Below are positions 34,736-44,189 of a DNA stretch of 64,000 bases, one piece after another (position 1 is the stretch's first letter; each line of letters opens with the position of its first letter). The DNA is from Bradyrhizobium sp. NP1 (GTDB taxonomy: Bacteria > Pseudomonadota > Alphaproteobacteria > Rhizobiales > Xanthobacteraceae). The translations under genes were made by a program, and so were the position numbers. Below the pieces are notes generated by a model. That model searched no databases, was not told the origin of the DNA, and worked only from the letters and a program-made list of their open reading frames with translations. Location of the stretch: positions 5,992,001-6,056,000 of the forward strand of contig NZ_CP127385.1 of the NCBI RefSeq assembly GCF_030378205.1, read 5' to 3'.

Positions 34736-35520
34736 TGGAGTTTGATCCTCGGATCGACGACCGAATAGAGGAAGTCGACCAGCAGATTGACGATCGAGAC
34801 TAGCATGGCTGAGAAGAACAGAATGCCGAGCAGCAAGTTGGCGTCGCGCTGAAGCAGGGCTTCCTGCGCAAGCCTGCCGATCCCCGGCCAGCCGAAGACG
34901 ACCTCGACCACGACCGCGCCACCGAGTGCGGTCGCGAACTGGACGCCAAAGATGGTCAGAACCGGAAGCATCGCGTTGCGCAACACATGGACGAAAGCGA
35001 GCCTCGGACCGGAAGCGCCCTTCGAAATCGCCACACGGATGTAGTCCATGCTCAGGATGTCGAGCGTCGACGCTCGCACGATCCGCGCATAGGTGGCGAG
35101 ATAGAAAAGCCCCAGCGTCACAGCCGGAAGAACCAGGTGTGCGCCAAGGTCCGCGAGGAAGAAGAGCCCGGTATAATCCGCGCCGACGGTCGTCATCCCG
35201 CTGCTAGGCAGCAGGCGAAGCCGCACTGAAAAGATCACCACCAGCATCAGCCCGAGCCAGAACAGCGGCGTGGCATAACCGAGCAGCGCAAGGAACGAGA
35301 TCGCGGCGTCGGGCCAGCGCCCTCTCGTGAAGCCGGCCAGGAGGCCGAGGGATGAGCCGATCGCCGCGGCAAGAAGGATGCTGACGGACACCAGAAGAAG
35401 CGTGGCCGGCAGGCGATCCAGGATCAGCTCGCTGATCGGCATGTTGTGCCTGAACGAGTACCCTAGATCGCCTGTCACGAGGGATTTCATGTAGATTCCG
35501 AGCTGCACGACAAATGGCTG
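34732..35520 (-). pseudogene. OppB/DppB-type permease, 5' end lost
   Basis: From 35520 downward the frame matches DppB-type permeases (QPFVVQLGIYMKSLVTGDLG, YSFRHNMPISELILDRLPAT, EAA loop VAISKGASGPRLAFVHVLRN). The first membrane helix and conserved HL.PGDP region, about 80 residues, are absent. Upstream the frame enters unrelated sequence carrying a helix-turn-helix fragment on the other strand. The remaining reading frame is open to 35595 but starts in junk. The break point is near 35520. It is the first gene of the decaying transporter operon; no substrate-binding protein gene is present. Confidence 0.7.
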
Positions 35521-35585
35521 AGCAGGTCGCGCGCGCGCTGAATCTGACGCATTCCACCGCCTATCGCTATGTGGCCGCCCTGTGG
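35514..35585 (+). pseudogene. Helix-turn-helix fragment at the permease break point
   Basis: The plus-strand frame AEQVARALNLTHSTAYRYVA followed by AL resembles the DNA-binding helix-turn-helix of IclR-type regulators. Only about 22 codons remain, ending where the next unrelated fragment begins. It marks a recombination junction between the permease gene and other DNA. Confidence 0.45.
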
Positions 35586-35589
35586 ACTC

Positions 35590-35777
35590 GACCAAGACAA
35601 GGGCGGTCTGGTCGCAAGGCGCTCGGTCGGATGCTGATTCATCCAGTCGGCGAGCTGGGGTGCGCCCATCAGGCAGGACTGCATCGAGACGTCAACGAAG
35701 TCCGAGGTGGTGACGGTCTGCTCGTGGCAATTTGCCGGTGAAGACAAACTGCAGAGCACGGCGATGATCGCGATCAT
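35590..35777 (-). pseudogene. Small secreted protein, 3' end replaced
   Basis: Starts with ATG 35777 overlapping the stop of the gene at 35774 (ATGA). A hydrophobic leader IAIIAVLCSLSSPANC is followed by HEQTVTTSDFVDVSMQSCLM and GAPQLADWMNQHPTERLA, which fits a Bradyrhizobium hypothetical family normally ending in a Cys-containing tail. After ERLATR the sequence turns into junction DNA, so the C-terminus is lost. Confidence 0.5.
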
Positions 35778-35962
35778 GATAGGTCGCCCTCGCCGCGATG
35801 GACGTCTGCGCCGATGCGCACATGGCTTGCGGATGCCTTGTCCCGCTGCTCGCGGACGGGATCAGACGGCGGAAAGACGCTGTCGTATATCGCTCGGGCT
35901 TCTCGAATAAGGCGAACTCGCTCCCGCTCGGACTTTGGGACAAATCGAATAACCTCACCCAT
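35774..35962 (-). CDS. Conserved small hypothetical protein
   Basis: Protein of 62 residues: MGEVIRFVPKSERERVRLIR, EARAIYDSVFPPSDPVREQR. I recall this conserved N-terminus from many Bradyrhizobium genomes with no known function. It is highly charged, with no membrane segment. Its stop overlaps the start of the truncated secreted gene downstream, so the two formed an operon. Confidence 0.6.
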   Translation of the reverse strand: MGEVIRFVPKSERERVRLIREARAIYDSVFPPSDPVREQRDKASASHVRIGADVHRGEGDLS

Positions 35963-36027
35963 GTTTTCACTCCTATTATCTGACGGGGTCGGGTGTTGTA
36001 AGGCGGCGTCCGTTTAGTTCGGTCGAG

Positions 36028-36220
36028 TCAGTAGTCGTCGAGGACCTTGCAGATTTCCTTCGGCGTCGGGGTGCCGTCGCGCCAGCGAGGACTTGTTCTC
36101 CTCGCGGATGATGTCCATGCAACGTTCGACGCATTCGTCGCAGATGAAAACGGTCGGCCCCGCGACCAGCTTGCGGAGTGCACGTGGGTTGTTCAGGGTA
36201 CGGCTGTAGTTGCGCCACAT
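36028..36220 (-). pseudogene. ClpX-type zinc-finger protein, frameshifted
   Basis: The frame shows [33 protein letters not shown], the second half of the ClpX C4 zinc finger. It then shifts: another frame gives [15 protein letters not shown] and a stop at 36028-36030, as in ClpX. The first Cys pair (YCSFC in ClpX) is missing upstream. Free-standing ClpX-type zinc-finger proteins exist in rhizobia; this one is broken at both ends and has no ATPase domain. Confidence 0.65.
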
Positions 36221-36371
36221 AAACCATGGCTTAGAAAAGGCGAGTGCCGGTTTCGGATGTCGGCAGAGTGGCAGCCGCCCTCGCCCTCCTAGCGGATCGA
36301 CTTTCGGCTGAAATTAGATCTCTGGTCGGCTCGAGAGCTGCTGAGAGAAGCTGCCCATCAGCTCATGTATG

Positions 36372-36578
36372 CTACTCGCATTCAGCGCTAGCACCGGATC
36401 GAGCCAATGCTTTGGCTGCATCGTCAAGCGAAGCCTTCTCGGCTCGCCGCTCGTAGTCGTCGGCAAGAGCCTTAAGCTGAGCCGCAATCGCTTGGTCAGT
36501 CATGGTTTTGGCAGTGCGGAGCAAAGTCTGCGCTGTCTTCAAGTATTCCTTGCGTCGTTGTGAGATCTGAAGCGTCAT
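36372..36578 (-). CDS. Conserved small helical protein
   Basis: Protein of 68 residues starting MTLQISQRRKEYLKTAQTLL, then RTAKTMTDQAIAAQLKALAD and DYERRAEKASLDDAAKALAR. Charged and wholly helical, it fits small rhizobial hypotheticals. The start at 36578 overlaps the stop of the zinc-ribbon gene (ATGA), so the two are translationally coupled. The longer frame to 36707 is antisense to that gene's coding and not used. Confidence 0.6.
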   Translation of the reverse strand: MTLQISQRRKEYLKTAQTLLRTAKTMTDQAIAAQLKALADDYERRAEKASLDDAAKALARSGASAECE

Positions 36579-36796
36579 GACGCCCTCGCGCGGTTCCCGA
36601 GCGACTGGTCGAAAGCGATTTGGAACCAGCTCATCCAATTGTGGTCGCTTTGGCGGCGCGCCTTGAAGCGATCGACGCACTTCCTGGAGCAAAGCGGCGT
36701 TCGCCACGAATAATGCCGAACGAGACCAAAGTTGCCCTCACAGACTGCGCATCGCATGGTCTTGTCAGACCCGTCACTTTCCAAGCGGTAAGGCAT
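36575..36796 (-). CDS. Small zinc-ribbon-like protein
   Basis: Protein of 73 residues starting MPYRLESDGSDKTMRCAVCE. CAVC and LCSRKC form a possible four-Cys zinc site; the rest (CVDRFKARRQSDHNWMSWFQ) is basic and aromatic. Similar small proteins are known to me only as conserved hypotheticals. Coupled to the helical protein gene downstream. A nucleic-acid-binding role is possible but not shown. Confidence 0.55.
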   Translation of the reverse strand: MPYRLESDGSDKTMRCAVCEGNFGLVRHYSWRTPLCSRKCVDRFKARRQSDHNWMSWFQIAFDQSLGNRARAS

Positions 36797-37262
36797 TGTT
36801 TTCTCCTTTTGGCCTGTGCGCATTTCGGATGCACTAAGACTAAGGGGACTGTCACCAACGGCTCAATTGAGCGCGGGTTGAGCTGGGGCATCCAAAGGGG
36901 CGGGACGATGATACGAAGGCTCAGAGGAGTCCTAGAGTTCGCCCGCTGCGATCCCGCGACTGCGTTCGTCCGGCGGAAGCCTCGATCACGAGCATGCCAG
37001 ATTGGCTTCGCAATCAGGCTCGCACCTTCGCGCTGAACGTGTGCTGAGGCACGCCTGGGGTCCTGCGGCGAGAGTGCGGCGCTCGTTCCACGAGGATTCG
37101 CTCGAGCGGAACTCTCGGCCGCCGCGAAAGACCAAGGGACGGCTGGCATTTCTCGGGCGATGGAGTACGATTTCTCTAGGCTGAAGAGGGGGCCGCGCGT
37201 GTGGCGCACGAAGTGCCTGATCAGCCGACTTCAAGCCGACGCGCGACACCGGAGTCTGATAG
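36797..37262. other. Intergenic stretch before the sensor kinase gene
   Basis: No supported gene. The promoter of the large kinase gene should lie here. Short frames on both strands lack ribosome-binding sites or family features. Confidence 0.35.
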
Positions 37263-40200
37263 ATGGTGCAGCCGTCGCTGAACGTCGCCTGCTCGGACGG
37301 TAGCTCTCAGGTGTGGGAGGACGGGGAGCGCGTGTTCCGCCGTGGCTGGCGACTGGACGACAATGGCAACCGGATCGCCGTCTTGCTTGTTTCCCCTGCC
37401 GCCGACCACCCGTCCCCCTCAAGACTCGATCGCCTCACGCACGAATACGAGCTGAAAGATGAGCTCGACGGGGCATGGGCGGCGCGGCCACTCGCCCTCA
37501 TGCGCGACGCCGGTCGGACCGTGCTGGTGCTCGATGATCTGGGCGGCGAGCCGCTCGACCGTTTGCTCGGTGGGCCCATGGAGGTAGAACGCTTCTTGCG
37601 CCTGGCCACCGCTGTCACCTGGGCTCTCGGCAAGCTTCACCAGCGCGGGTTCATCCACAAAGACATCAAGCCAGCCAACATTGTGGTGGACTGCGCGGAT
37701 GGACAGGTGCGGCTCACGGGATTTGGCATCGCATCGCGCCTGTCCCGCGAGCGGCAGGCGCCCGAGCCGCCCGAGACCATCGCCGGTACGCTTGCCTACA
37801 TGGCACCCGAACAAACCGGGCGGATGAACCGCTCGATCGACGCCCGCAGCGATCTCTACGCCCTCGGCGTCACGCTGTACCAGATGCTCACGGGCGTCCT
37901 GCCCTTAACAGCGACCGATCCCATGGAATGGGTGCACTGTCATATTGCCAGAATGCCGGTGCCGCCAGGGGAGCGGTTAGAGAGTGTCCCAGCGCCCGTC
38001 TCGGCGATAATCATGAAACTGCTCGCCAAGACACCCGAGGATCGTTACCAGACCGCGGGCGGTGTCGAGCGCGATCTGCGACGCTGCCTGGCGGAATGGG
38101 AAGCGCGCCAACGCATCGATGACTTCCCGCTCGGACTGCAGGACACGCCGAATCAGCTGCTGATTCCCGAAAAGCTGTACGGACGAGATCGTGAGATCGC
38201 GACGTTGCTTTCCTGCTTCGATCGCATCATCAAGACCGGTGTGCCAGAGTTGGTGCTCGTCTCAGGATTTTCCGGCATCGGCAAGTCCTCAGTCGTCGAT
38301 GAACTGCACAAGGTACTGGTGCAGCCGCGCGGCCTGTTCGCGTCTGGCAAGTTCGACCAGTACAAGCGCGATATCCCTTACGCGACACTGGTGGAGGCTT
38401 TTCAAAGTCTCATCCGGCCTCTCCTCAGCAAGAACGACACCGAGTTGGCAAGCTGGCGCCGCGCGCTTCTAGAGGCGCTGGGATCGAACGGGCGGCTCAT
38501 GATCGATCTCATTCCCGAACTCAAGCCAATCATCGGAGACCAGCCACCGGTTCCTGAGTTACCGCCACAGCAAGCACAAAGCCGTTTTCAACTCGTATGC
38601 CGGCGCTTCATTGGCGCATTTGCCCGACCGAACCATCCACTGACGCTCTTCCTCGACGACCTGCAGTGGCTCGACGCGCCGACGCTTGATCTGCTCGAGG
38701 ATCTGTTGCGGCCAGGTCTGACGCACCTCATGCTGATCGGTGCCTATCGCGACAACGAAGTCACTGCCGCTCATCCGCTAATGAGAAAGCTCGAGGCCAT
38801 CAAGGCCGCCGGCGGAAAGGTCGTGGAGATCACGCTGTCGCCGCTCGCCCGAGAGCACCTTGGGCAGTTGGTTGCGGACGCTCTTCGCTGCGAGTTAGAG
38901 CGCGCTGCGCCGCTTGCGAAGCTGGTGCACGTGAAGACCGGCGGCAATCCGTTTTTCGCCATTCAGTTCCTGTCTTCGCTCGCCGAGGAAGAATTACTCA
39001 CATTCGATCATGATGGCGCGCGCTGGTCCTGGGATATCGGCCGCATTCACGCCAAGGGCTACATCGACAACGTCGCTGATCTTATGGTCGGGAAGATCAC
39101 CCGCCTGCCGACCGAGACGCAAAATGCATTGCAGCAGCTGGCTTGTCTTGGAAACATCGCCGAGATCACGGCACTTTCGATGGTCCTCGGGATTTCGGAG
39201 GGGCAGATCGATACGACTCTGTGGCCGGCCCGCCATCAGGGGCTGGTCGAACGTGTGGCAGGCGCCTACCGGTTCGTCCACGATCGCGTTCAGGAGGCAG
39301 CCTATGGGCTGATCCCGGAGGAACTGCGCGCCGAGGCGCACCTTCGAATAGGGAGACTGCTCGCGGCGCATACGCCTCCGGAAAAACCGGAGAAGGCGAT
39401 CTTCGATATCGTCAATCAGCTCAATCGTGGGGCGAGCTTAATGACCTCCATGCAGGAGCGCGAACAGCTCGCCGCGCTCAATCTGTTCGCGGGCGAGCGC
39501 GCCAAAGCCTCAACTGCGTACGTCTCGGCGCTGAACTATCTCACCGCCGGTACCGCGTTGTTGGCGGAGGATTGCTGGGTGCGCCGGCGCGACCTCCCCT
39601 TCGCGCTGGAACTGAATCGGGCCGAATGCGAGTTCCTGACCGGTGCGCTGGCGGAAGCGGAGCAGCGCTTGGAAGCGCTTTCGGCTCACGCCACAGGTCC
39701 GGTCGAGCGAGCGACCGTCGCGTGTCTGCGGGTGGATCTGTACGTGACCCTCGATCAGAGCGCCCGCGCGGTCGCCGTCGGTCTCGATTTCCTCCGGCAT
39801 CTGGGCATCGAGTGGTCGCCGCATCCGACGGCAGAGGAAGCGCGGCGCGAATACGGGCGGATCTGGTCAATCCTCGGGGACCGGCCGATCGAGGCGCTTA
39901 TCGAGCTGCCTTTGTTAAGCGAGCCGGCATCGCTCGCAACCCTCGATGTTCTGACCAAGCTCGCGGTGCCTGCCTTGTACACGGATGCGAATCTGCTTTC
40001 CCTAATTAGCTGCCGGGCAGTCAACCTTAGCCTCGAGAGTGGCAACTGTGACGCATCGAGCTTGGCCTATTCAGTGCTAGGCTTCGTCGCTGGGCCACAC
40101 TTCGGCGACTACCAGGCCGGATTTCGATTCGGGCAGCTCGGCTGTGATTTGGTCGAAAAACGAGGGCTGAAGCGCTTTCAGACCAGGATTTATTTCAACT

Positions 40201-43200
40201 TTGGGAGCTTGGTGGTTCCTTGGACGAGACATCTCCGAGGTGGCCGTGATCTGGTGCGGCGCTCGTTCGAAACCGCAAACCAAAGCGGTGATCTCAATTT
40301 TGAGGCGTCCTGCTACGCCCACCTGAACACAAACCTTCTCGCGGCGGGCGATCCACTCGATGAGGTGCAACGTGAAGCCGAGCGTGGTCTCACGTTTGCG
40401 CTGAAGATGCGGTTCCGTCTCGCCATTGACCGCATCCGAACCCAACTCGGATTGATTCGGACTCTCCGCGGCTTGACGCCGACATTCGGTTCATTTGACG
40501 AAGAGGGCTTCGTTGAGCATCTCTTCGAACACGGTTTGGCAAATAACCCAGCTTTGGCGCTGGCCGAGGGCTGGTACTGGATCCGCAAGCTGCAGGCGCG
40601 CTTCTTTGCTGGCGACAACGCCAGCGCCCTCGAGGCTTCAGCGAGGGCGCAACGGCTGCTGTGGACATCACCGTCGATGTTCGAAACGGCGGAGTTTCGC
40701 TTCTATGATGCGCTTGCTCATGCGGCGTCATGCCATCGCGCACCTCCCGAGGAGAGGCAGCAACATTTTGAGGCTCTTGTGGCCCACCACAAACAGCTCG
40801 AAGTATGGGCGGAGCACTGTGCGGAAAACTTCGAGAACCGCGCTGCGTTGGTTGGTGCGGAGATTGCCCGGATTGATGGCCGCGCGTTCGATGCCATGAA
40901 CCTTTACGAACAAGCCATCCTTTCGGCACAGGCAAACGGCTTTATCCACAACGAGGCGCTCGCCAAAGAGCTGGCGGCGCGCTTTTACACCGCGTGCGGC
41001 TTCGAGCAAATCGCGCACCTATATCTACGAAACGCCCGGGACTGCTACCTGCGCTGGGGCGCGCACGGAAAGGTAAGACAACTCGATCAACTCAATCCTT
41101 GGCTGAGACAGGAGCAGCGCGCGCGGATGCCCCGCCTGCGCCATGTCAGCTTGCGGCTTTATCCGGGTTCGACGGGCGCGATCGAAGCACCAGTCGAATA
41201 TCTCGATCTCGAGACGATGATCAAAGTATCGCAAGCGGTATCGGGCGAGATGGTTCTGGATAAGCTCATCGACAAACTCATGCGCGCGGCTCTCGAGCAC
41301 GCTGGTGCCGTGCGAGGTCTCCTGATTGCGCCGCGAGGCGATGAGCTGCAGATACAGGCGGAAGCGACCGCTAGCCGAGAGAACATAACTGTGCATCTGC
41401 GGGAAGGTTGCCCGACTGCAGCCGCGCTGCCGGAGTCGCTCGTTCGTTATGGAATACGCACTCAGGAAATCGTGATTCTCGACGATGCGTCATCTCACAA
41501 TCCATTTTCTGCCGATCCCTACATCGCTGAGAGTTATCTCCGTTCTATTCTCTGTTTGCCGTTAATCAACCAGGGAAAGCTTACAGGCATTCTCTACCTG
41601 GAGAACAATCTGACACCCGGAGTCTTTACGCCTGATCGCGTCGCTGTATTGAGGGTGCTTGCTTCGCAGGCGGCGATCTCGCTCGAAAATTCGCGGCTCT
41701 ATCACGACGTCGCAGATCGCGAAGAGAAGATTCGGCGTTTGGTCGACGCCAACATCATCGGGATCTTCATCTCTGACCGCGAAGGTCGGATTATTGAAGC
41801 CAATGACGCGTTTCTACGTCTCGTAGGATATGGCCGTGAAGACTTGGTTTCGGGCCGCGTGCACTGGACCGAGCTGTCCCCGCCCGAATGGCGCGAGCGC
41901 GACGTACTCACCCAGGCTGAACTAAACTCAACCGGCATCGTTCAGCCCTTCGAGAAGGAGTATTTTCGGAAAGACGGCAGCCGCGTTCCGGTGCTTGTGG
42001 GCGCCACGCTGTTCAAGGAAGGCGGCGACCGCCTTGCGTTCGTCCTCGATCTGACCGAGCGCAAGCGGGCCGAGGACCGGCTGCGCCGCAGCGAAGCCTG
42101 GCTAAGCCAAGCACAGAGGCTAAGCCGCAGCGGAAATTGGGTCTATAGTGCGACAACGAAGCGATTTATTTATTGGTCCGACGAGAGCTACAGAATCTGG
42201 GGGTTTGATCCGCTGCAAGGCCTTCCAAGCCGTGAGGATATGCGGCAACGCATCCACCCAGACGATCGAGACCGAGTGAGGGAAACAGTTCAAGAAGCAG
42301 TGCGCCAGAAAACGGATTTCACAACCGAGTTCAGAATCTTACTTCCTGATGGAACAGTCAAATACCTTGAAGGAACCAGCCATCACCTGTTTTCCTCCGA
42401 CGGCGCGCTGTTGGAGGCTATGAATTCGACCGTCGATGTGACGCAACGCAAGCGTACCGAGCAAGCCTTGCGTGAAAGCGAGCGAAGTTTGCGCTCGGCG
42501 ATTGACGGGATACCGGGCCTCGTTGCAGTCTTGGCCCCGAATGGTGACCTCGAAGCCGTAAATCGTCAAATCTTTGAGTATTGCGGCCAGTCACTGGAAG
42601 AGCTGAGGAACTGGGGCACAAACGGAACGATACATCCCGATGACTTTCCCCATCTCGCTGAAGTCTTCACAAAATCGATCGCCGCCGGCGTTCCCTATGG
42701 GACCGAAGCACGCGTGAGGCGCTTCGACGGCGAATTTCGTTGGTTTGAGATCCGAGGCATTCCGGTCCGGGATGCCTCCGACCGCATTGTTCGCTGGTAT
42801 TCTCTGCTGACTGACACCGAAGATCGCACACAAGCGTTGGCGCGGTTGCAGCAGATGCAATCGGATTTCGCCCACATGAACCGCGTGAGCATGATGGGAG
42901 AATTGGCCGCCTCGCTCTCACACGAAATTCTGCATCCGATCGCGACCGCACGCAACAATGCTCGTGCGGGAATGCGCTTTTTGGAGATGAATCCGCCGAA
43001 CCTGGGTGAGGTCAGGGAAGCGCTCGGTTGTGTTGTCAGGGACGCGGACCGGGCCAGGGACATCGTCGGACGGATGCGTGATCACATCAAGAAAGCGCCT
43101 CCGCGAAAGGAACGCTTTGATCTCAATGCGGCGCTGAGCGAAGTGCTCGTATTGGCGCAAAGCGTGATCCACAAGAATGGCATTTCGGTCCAGACTCGGC

Positions 43201-43568
43201 TTGCGGATGGATTGCTTCCGGTTCTGGGGGATCGCATTCAGCTGCAACAAGTCCTACTGAATCTGATTCTCAACGCGGCTGAAGCAATGAGCTCGGTTGA
43301 AGAGGGAGCAAGGGAGCTGTTGATCAGCACCGAGCAGGATCAGGCAGGCGCCCTCGTAGCCGTACGCGATTCAGGGCCCGGCATTGATGCGCAGCATCTC
43401 GATCGAGTCTTCGACGCCTTTTACACCACAAAGTCGAGTGGAACAGGGATGGGGTTGTCGATATGCCGCTCTATCATCTACGCTCATAGGGGCGAGTTGT
43501 GGGCGGAAGCGAACGAACCTCGCGGCGCCGTTTTTCAGTTCACCTTGCCGGCGGACACCGACTCATGA
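37263..43568 (+). CDS. Multidomain pseudokinase/ATPase/GAF/PAS sensor histidine kinase
   Basis: Protein of 2101 residues. Residues 1-280: Ser/Thr-kinase-like domain with HKDIKPAN (132-139) and AGTLAYMAPEQTGRMNRSID. It has no glycine loop or VAIK lysine, and the DFG Asp is Gly (153-155), so it is probably catalytically inactive. About 305-630: AAA-type ATPase with GFSGIGKSS (Lys341) and LTLFLDDLQWLDA (about 460). 640-1290: helical TPR-like repeats. About 1315-1480: GAF domain. About 1490-1855: three PAS domains. The end is a histidine kinase with MMGELAASLSHEILHP (His1887), N-box LILNAAEAM and G-boxes DSGPGID and GTGMGLSI. No membrane segment, so a cytoplasmic sensor. Its 3' end overlaps the convergent receiver gene by 6 bases; the FixJ-type regulator at 44190 is the likely output partner. 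Confidence 0.9.
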   Translation: MVQPSLNVACSDGSSQVWEDGERVFRRGWRLDDNGNRIAVLLVSPAADHPSPSRLDRLTHEYELKDELDGAWAARPLALMRDAGRTVLVLDDLGGEPLDRLLGGPMEVERFLRLATAVTWALGKLHQRGFIHKDIKPANIVVDCADGQVRLTGFGIASRLSRERQAPEPPETIAGTLAYMAPEQTGRMNRSIDARSDLYALGVTLYQMLTGVLPLTATDPMEWVHCHIARMPVPPGERLESVPAPVSAIIMKLLAKTPEDRYQTAGGVERDLRRCLAEWEARQRIDDFPLGLQDTPNQLLIPEKLYGRDREIATLLSCFDRIIKTGVPELVLVSGFSGIGKSSVVDELHKVLVQPRGLFASGKFDQYKRDIPYATLVEAFQSLIRPLLSKNDTELASWRRALLEALGSNGRLMIDLIPELKPIIGDQPPVPELPPQQAQSRFQLVCRRFIGAFARPNHPLTLFLDDLQWLDAPTLDLLEDLLRPGLTHLMLIGAYRDNEVTAAHPLMRKLEAIKAAGGKVVEITLSPLAREHLGQLVADALRCELERAAPLAKLVHVKTGGNPFFAIQFLSSLAEEELLTFDHDGARWSWDIGRIHAKGYIDNVADLMVGKITRLPTETQNALQQLACLGNIAEITALSMVLGISEGQIDTTLWPARHQGLVERVAGAYRFVHDRVQEAAYGLIPEELRAEAHLRIGRLLAAHTPPEKPEKAIFDIVNQLNRGASLMTSMQEREQLAALNLFAGERAKASTAYVSALNYLTAGTALLAEDCWVRRRDLPFALELNRAECEFLTGALAEAEQRLEALSAHATGPVERATVACLRVDLYVTLDQSARAVAVGLDFLRHLGIEWSPHPTAEEARREYGRIWSILGDRPIEALIELPLLSEPASLATLDVLTKLAVPALYTDANLLSLISCRAVNLSLESGNCDASSLAYSVLGFVAGPHFGDYQAGFRFGQLGCDLVEKRGLKRFQTRIYFNFGSLVVPWTRHLRGGRDLVRRSFETANQSGDLNFEASCYAHLNTNLLAAGDPLDEVQREAERGLTFALKMRFRLAIDRIRTQLGLIRTLRGLTPTFGSFDEEGFVEHLFEHGLANNPALALAEGWYWIRKLQARFFAGDNASALEASARAQRLLWTSPSMFETAEFRFYDALAHAASCHRAPPEERQQHFEALVAHHKQLEVWAEHCAENFENRAALVGAEIARIDGRAFDAMNLYEQAILSAQANGFIHNEALAKELAARFYTACGFEQIAHLYLRNARDCYLRWGAHGKVRQLDQLNPWLRQEQRARMPRLRHVSLRLYPGSTGAIEAPVEYLDLETMIKVSQAVSGEMVLDKLIDKLMRAALEHAGAVRGLLIAPRGDELQIQAEATASRENITVHLREGCPTAAALPESLVRYGIRTQEIVILDDASSHNPFSADPYIAESYLRSILCLPLINQGKLTGILYLENNLTPGVFTPDRVAVLRVLASQAAISLENSRLYHDVADREEKIRRLVDANIIGIFISDREGRIIEANDAFLRLVGYGREDLVSGRVHWTELSPPEWRERDVLTQAELNSTGIVQPFEKEYFRKDGSRVPVLVGATLFKEGGDRLAFVLDLTERKRAEDRLRRSEAWLSQAQRLSRSGNWVYSATTKRFIYWSDESYRIWGFDPLQGLPSREDMRQRIHPDDRDRVRETVQEAVRQKTDFTTEFRILLPDGTVKYLEGTSHHLFSSDGALLEAMNSTVDVTQRKRTEQALRESERSLRSAIDGIPGLVAVLAPNGDLEAVNRQIFEYCGQSLEELRNWGTNGTIHPDDFPHLAEVFTKSIAAGVPYGTEARVRRFDGEFRWFEIRGIPVRDASDRIVRWYSLLTDTEDRTQALARLQQMQSDFAHMNRVSMMGELAASLSHEILHPIATARNNARAGMRFLEMNPPNLGEVREALGCVVRDADRARDIVGRMRDHIKKAPPRKERFDLNAALSEVLVLAQSVIHKNGISVQTRLADGLLPVLGDRIQLQQVLLNLILNAAEAMSSVEEGARELLISTEQDQAGALVAVRDSGPGIDAQHLDRVFDAFYTTKSSGTGMGLSICRSIIYAHRGELWAEANEPRGAVFQFTLPADTDS

Positions 43569-43955
43569 ATTGTCTTCGATCGGCGAACCCGGCTGCAGAG
43601 CCGAACGCAGGCATCGCTCAAGATAGTCGTCCTCCACTGGCTTGCTGAGGTAGCAAACAACCCCGTCCTTTAGAGCCTGATCCCTGACGACCTCATCGGG
43701 GTAGGCGGTAACGAGGATCGTCGGAATCGCGTACCCTGCATCGACCAAATACCTGTGCAGTTCGACACCGGTCATTCCGGGCATGTGAACGTCGGCGATC
43801 AAGCAGGTGGTTTCCGACAAAAAGCGTGACGCCAGGAAATCGGCTGCTGACGGAAACGCCTCGACGGTGTAGCCCATTAACGCTACGAGCTTTCGCATTG
43901 ACTCACGATAGAGCTGATCATCGTCGACGATGGCTATCAGTGCTCGGTTCAACAT
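43563..43955 (-). CDS. Single-domain response regulator (receiver only)
   Basis: Protein of 130 residues beginning MLNRALIAIVDDD; the longer frame to 44045 has no receiver homology. The receiver fold is complete: acidic pair DDD (11-13), phosphoacceptor Asp55 in LIADVHMPG, Thr83 in LVTAYPD and Lys105 in LSKPV. No output domain follows. It converges on the large histidine kinase with a 6-base overlap, so it is probably a phosphate relay or sink for that kinase. It is divergent from the FixJ-type gene; the near-palindrome at 44064-44081 lies between them. Confidence 0.85.
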   Translation of the reverse strand: MLNRALIAIVDDDQLYRESMRKLVALMGYTVEAFPSAADFLASRFLSETTCLIADVHMPGMTGVELHRYLVDAGYAIPTILVTAYPDEVVRDQALKDGVVCYLSKPVEDDYLERCLRSALQPGSPIEDNS

Positions 43956-44063
43956 TGCCGGTTCCAGGCACCTTCCTCGCTCCACACACACTGGCGGCAT
44001 ACCTCGCGCCTGCATGCAATTTCCAGTGTCCGAGACATTCTCCAATAATGCAATGACCGCGCC

Positions 44064-44081
44064 CCTAAGCGATGGCTTAGG
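44064..44081. promoter_or_regulatory. CCTAAGC-N4-GCTTAGG box, copy 1
   Basis: CCTAAGCGATGGCTTAGG has 7-base inverted arms. It lies between the divergent receiver gene (start 43955) and FixJ-type gene (start 44190). The layout xTAAxC-N4-GxTTAx resembles the StyR/TodT boxes bound by FixJ-family regulators. A further half-site GCTTAG lies at 44095-44100. Confidence 0.55.
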
Positions 44082-44189
44082 TTTCCGGCTATCCGCTTAG
44101 GCAAAAGATACCTGTTCATCTCGACTGATTGTGCGTAGAATGACGCCGAAATAAGCGAAAAATGCGCTTCCCCACGCAGGATACCGAGA

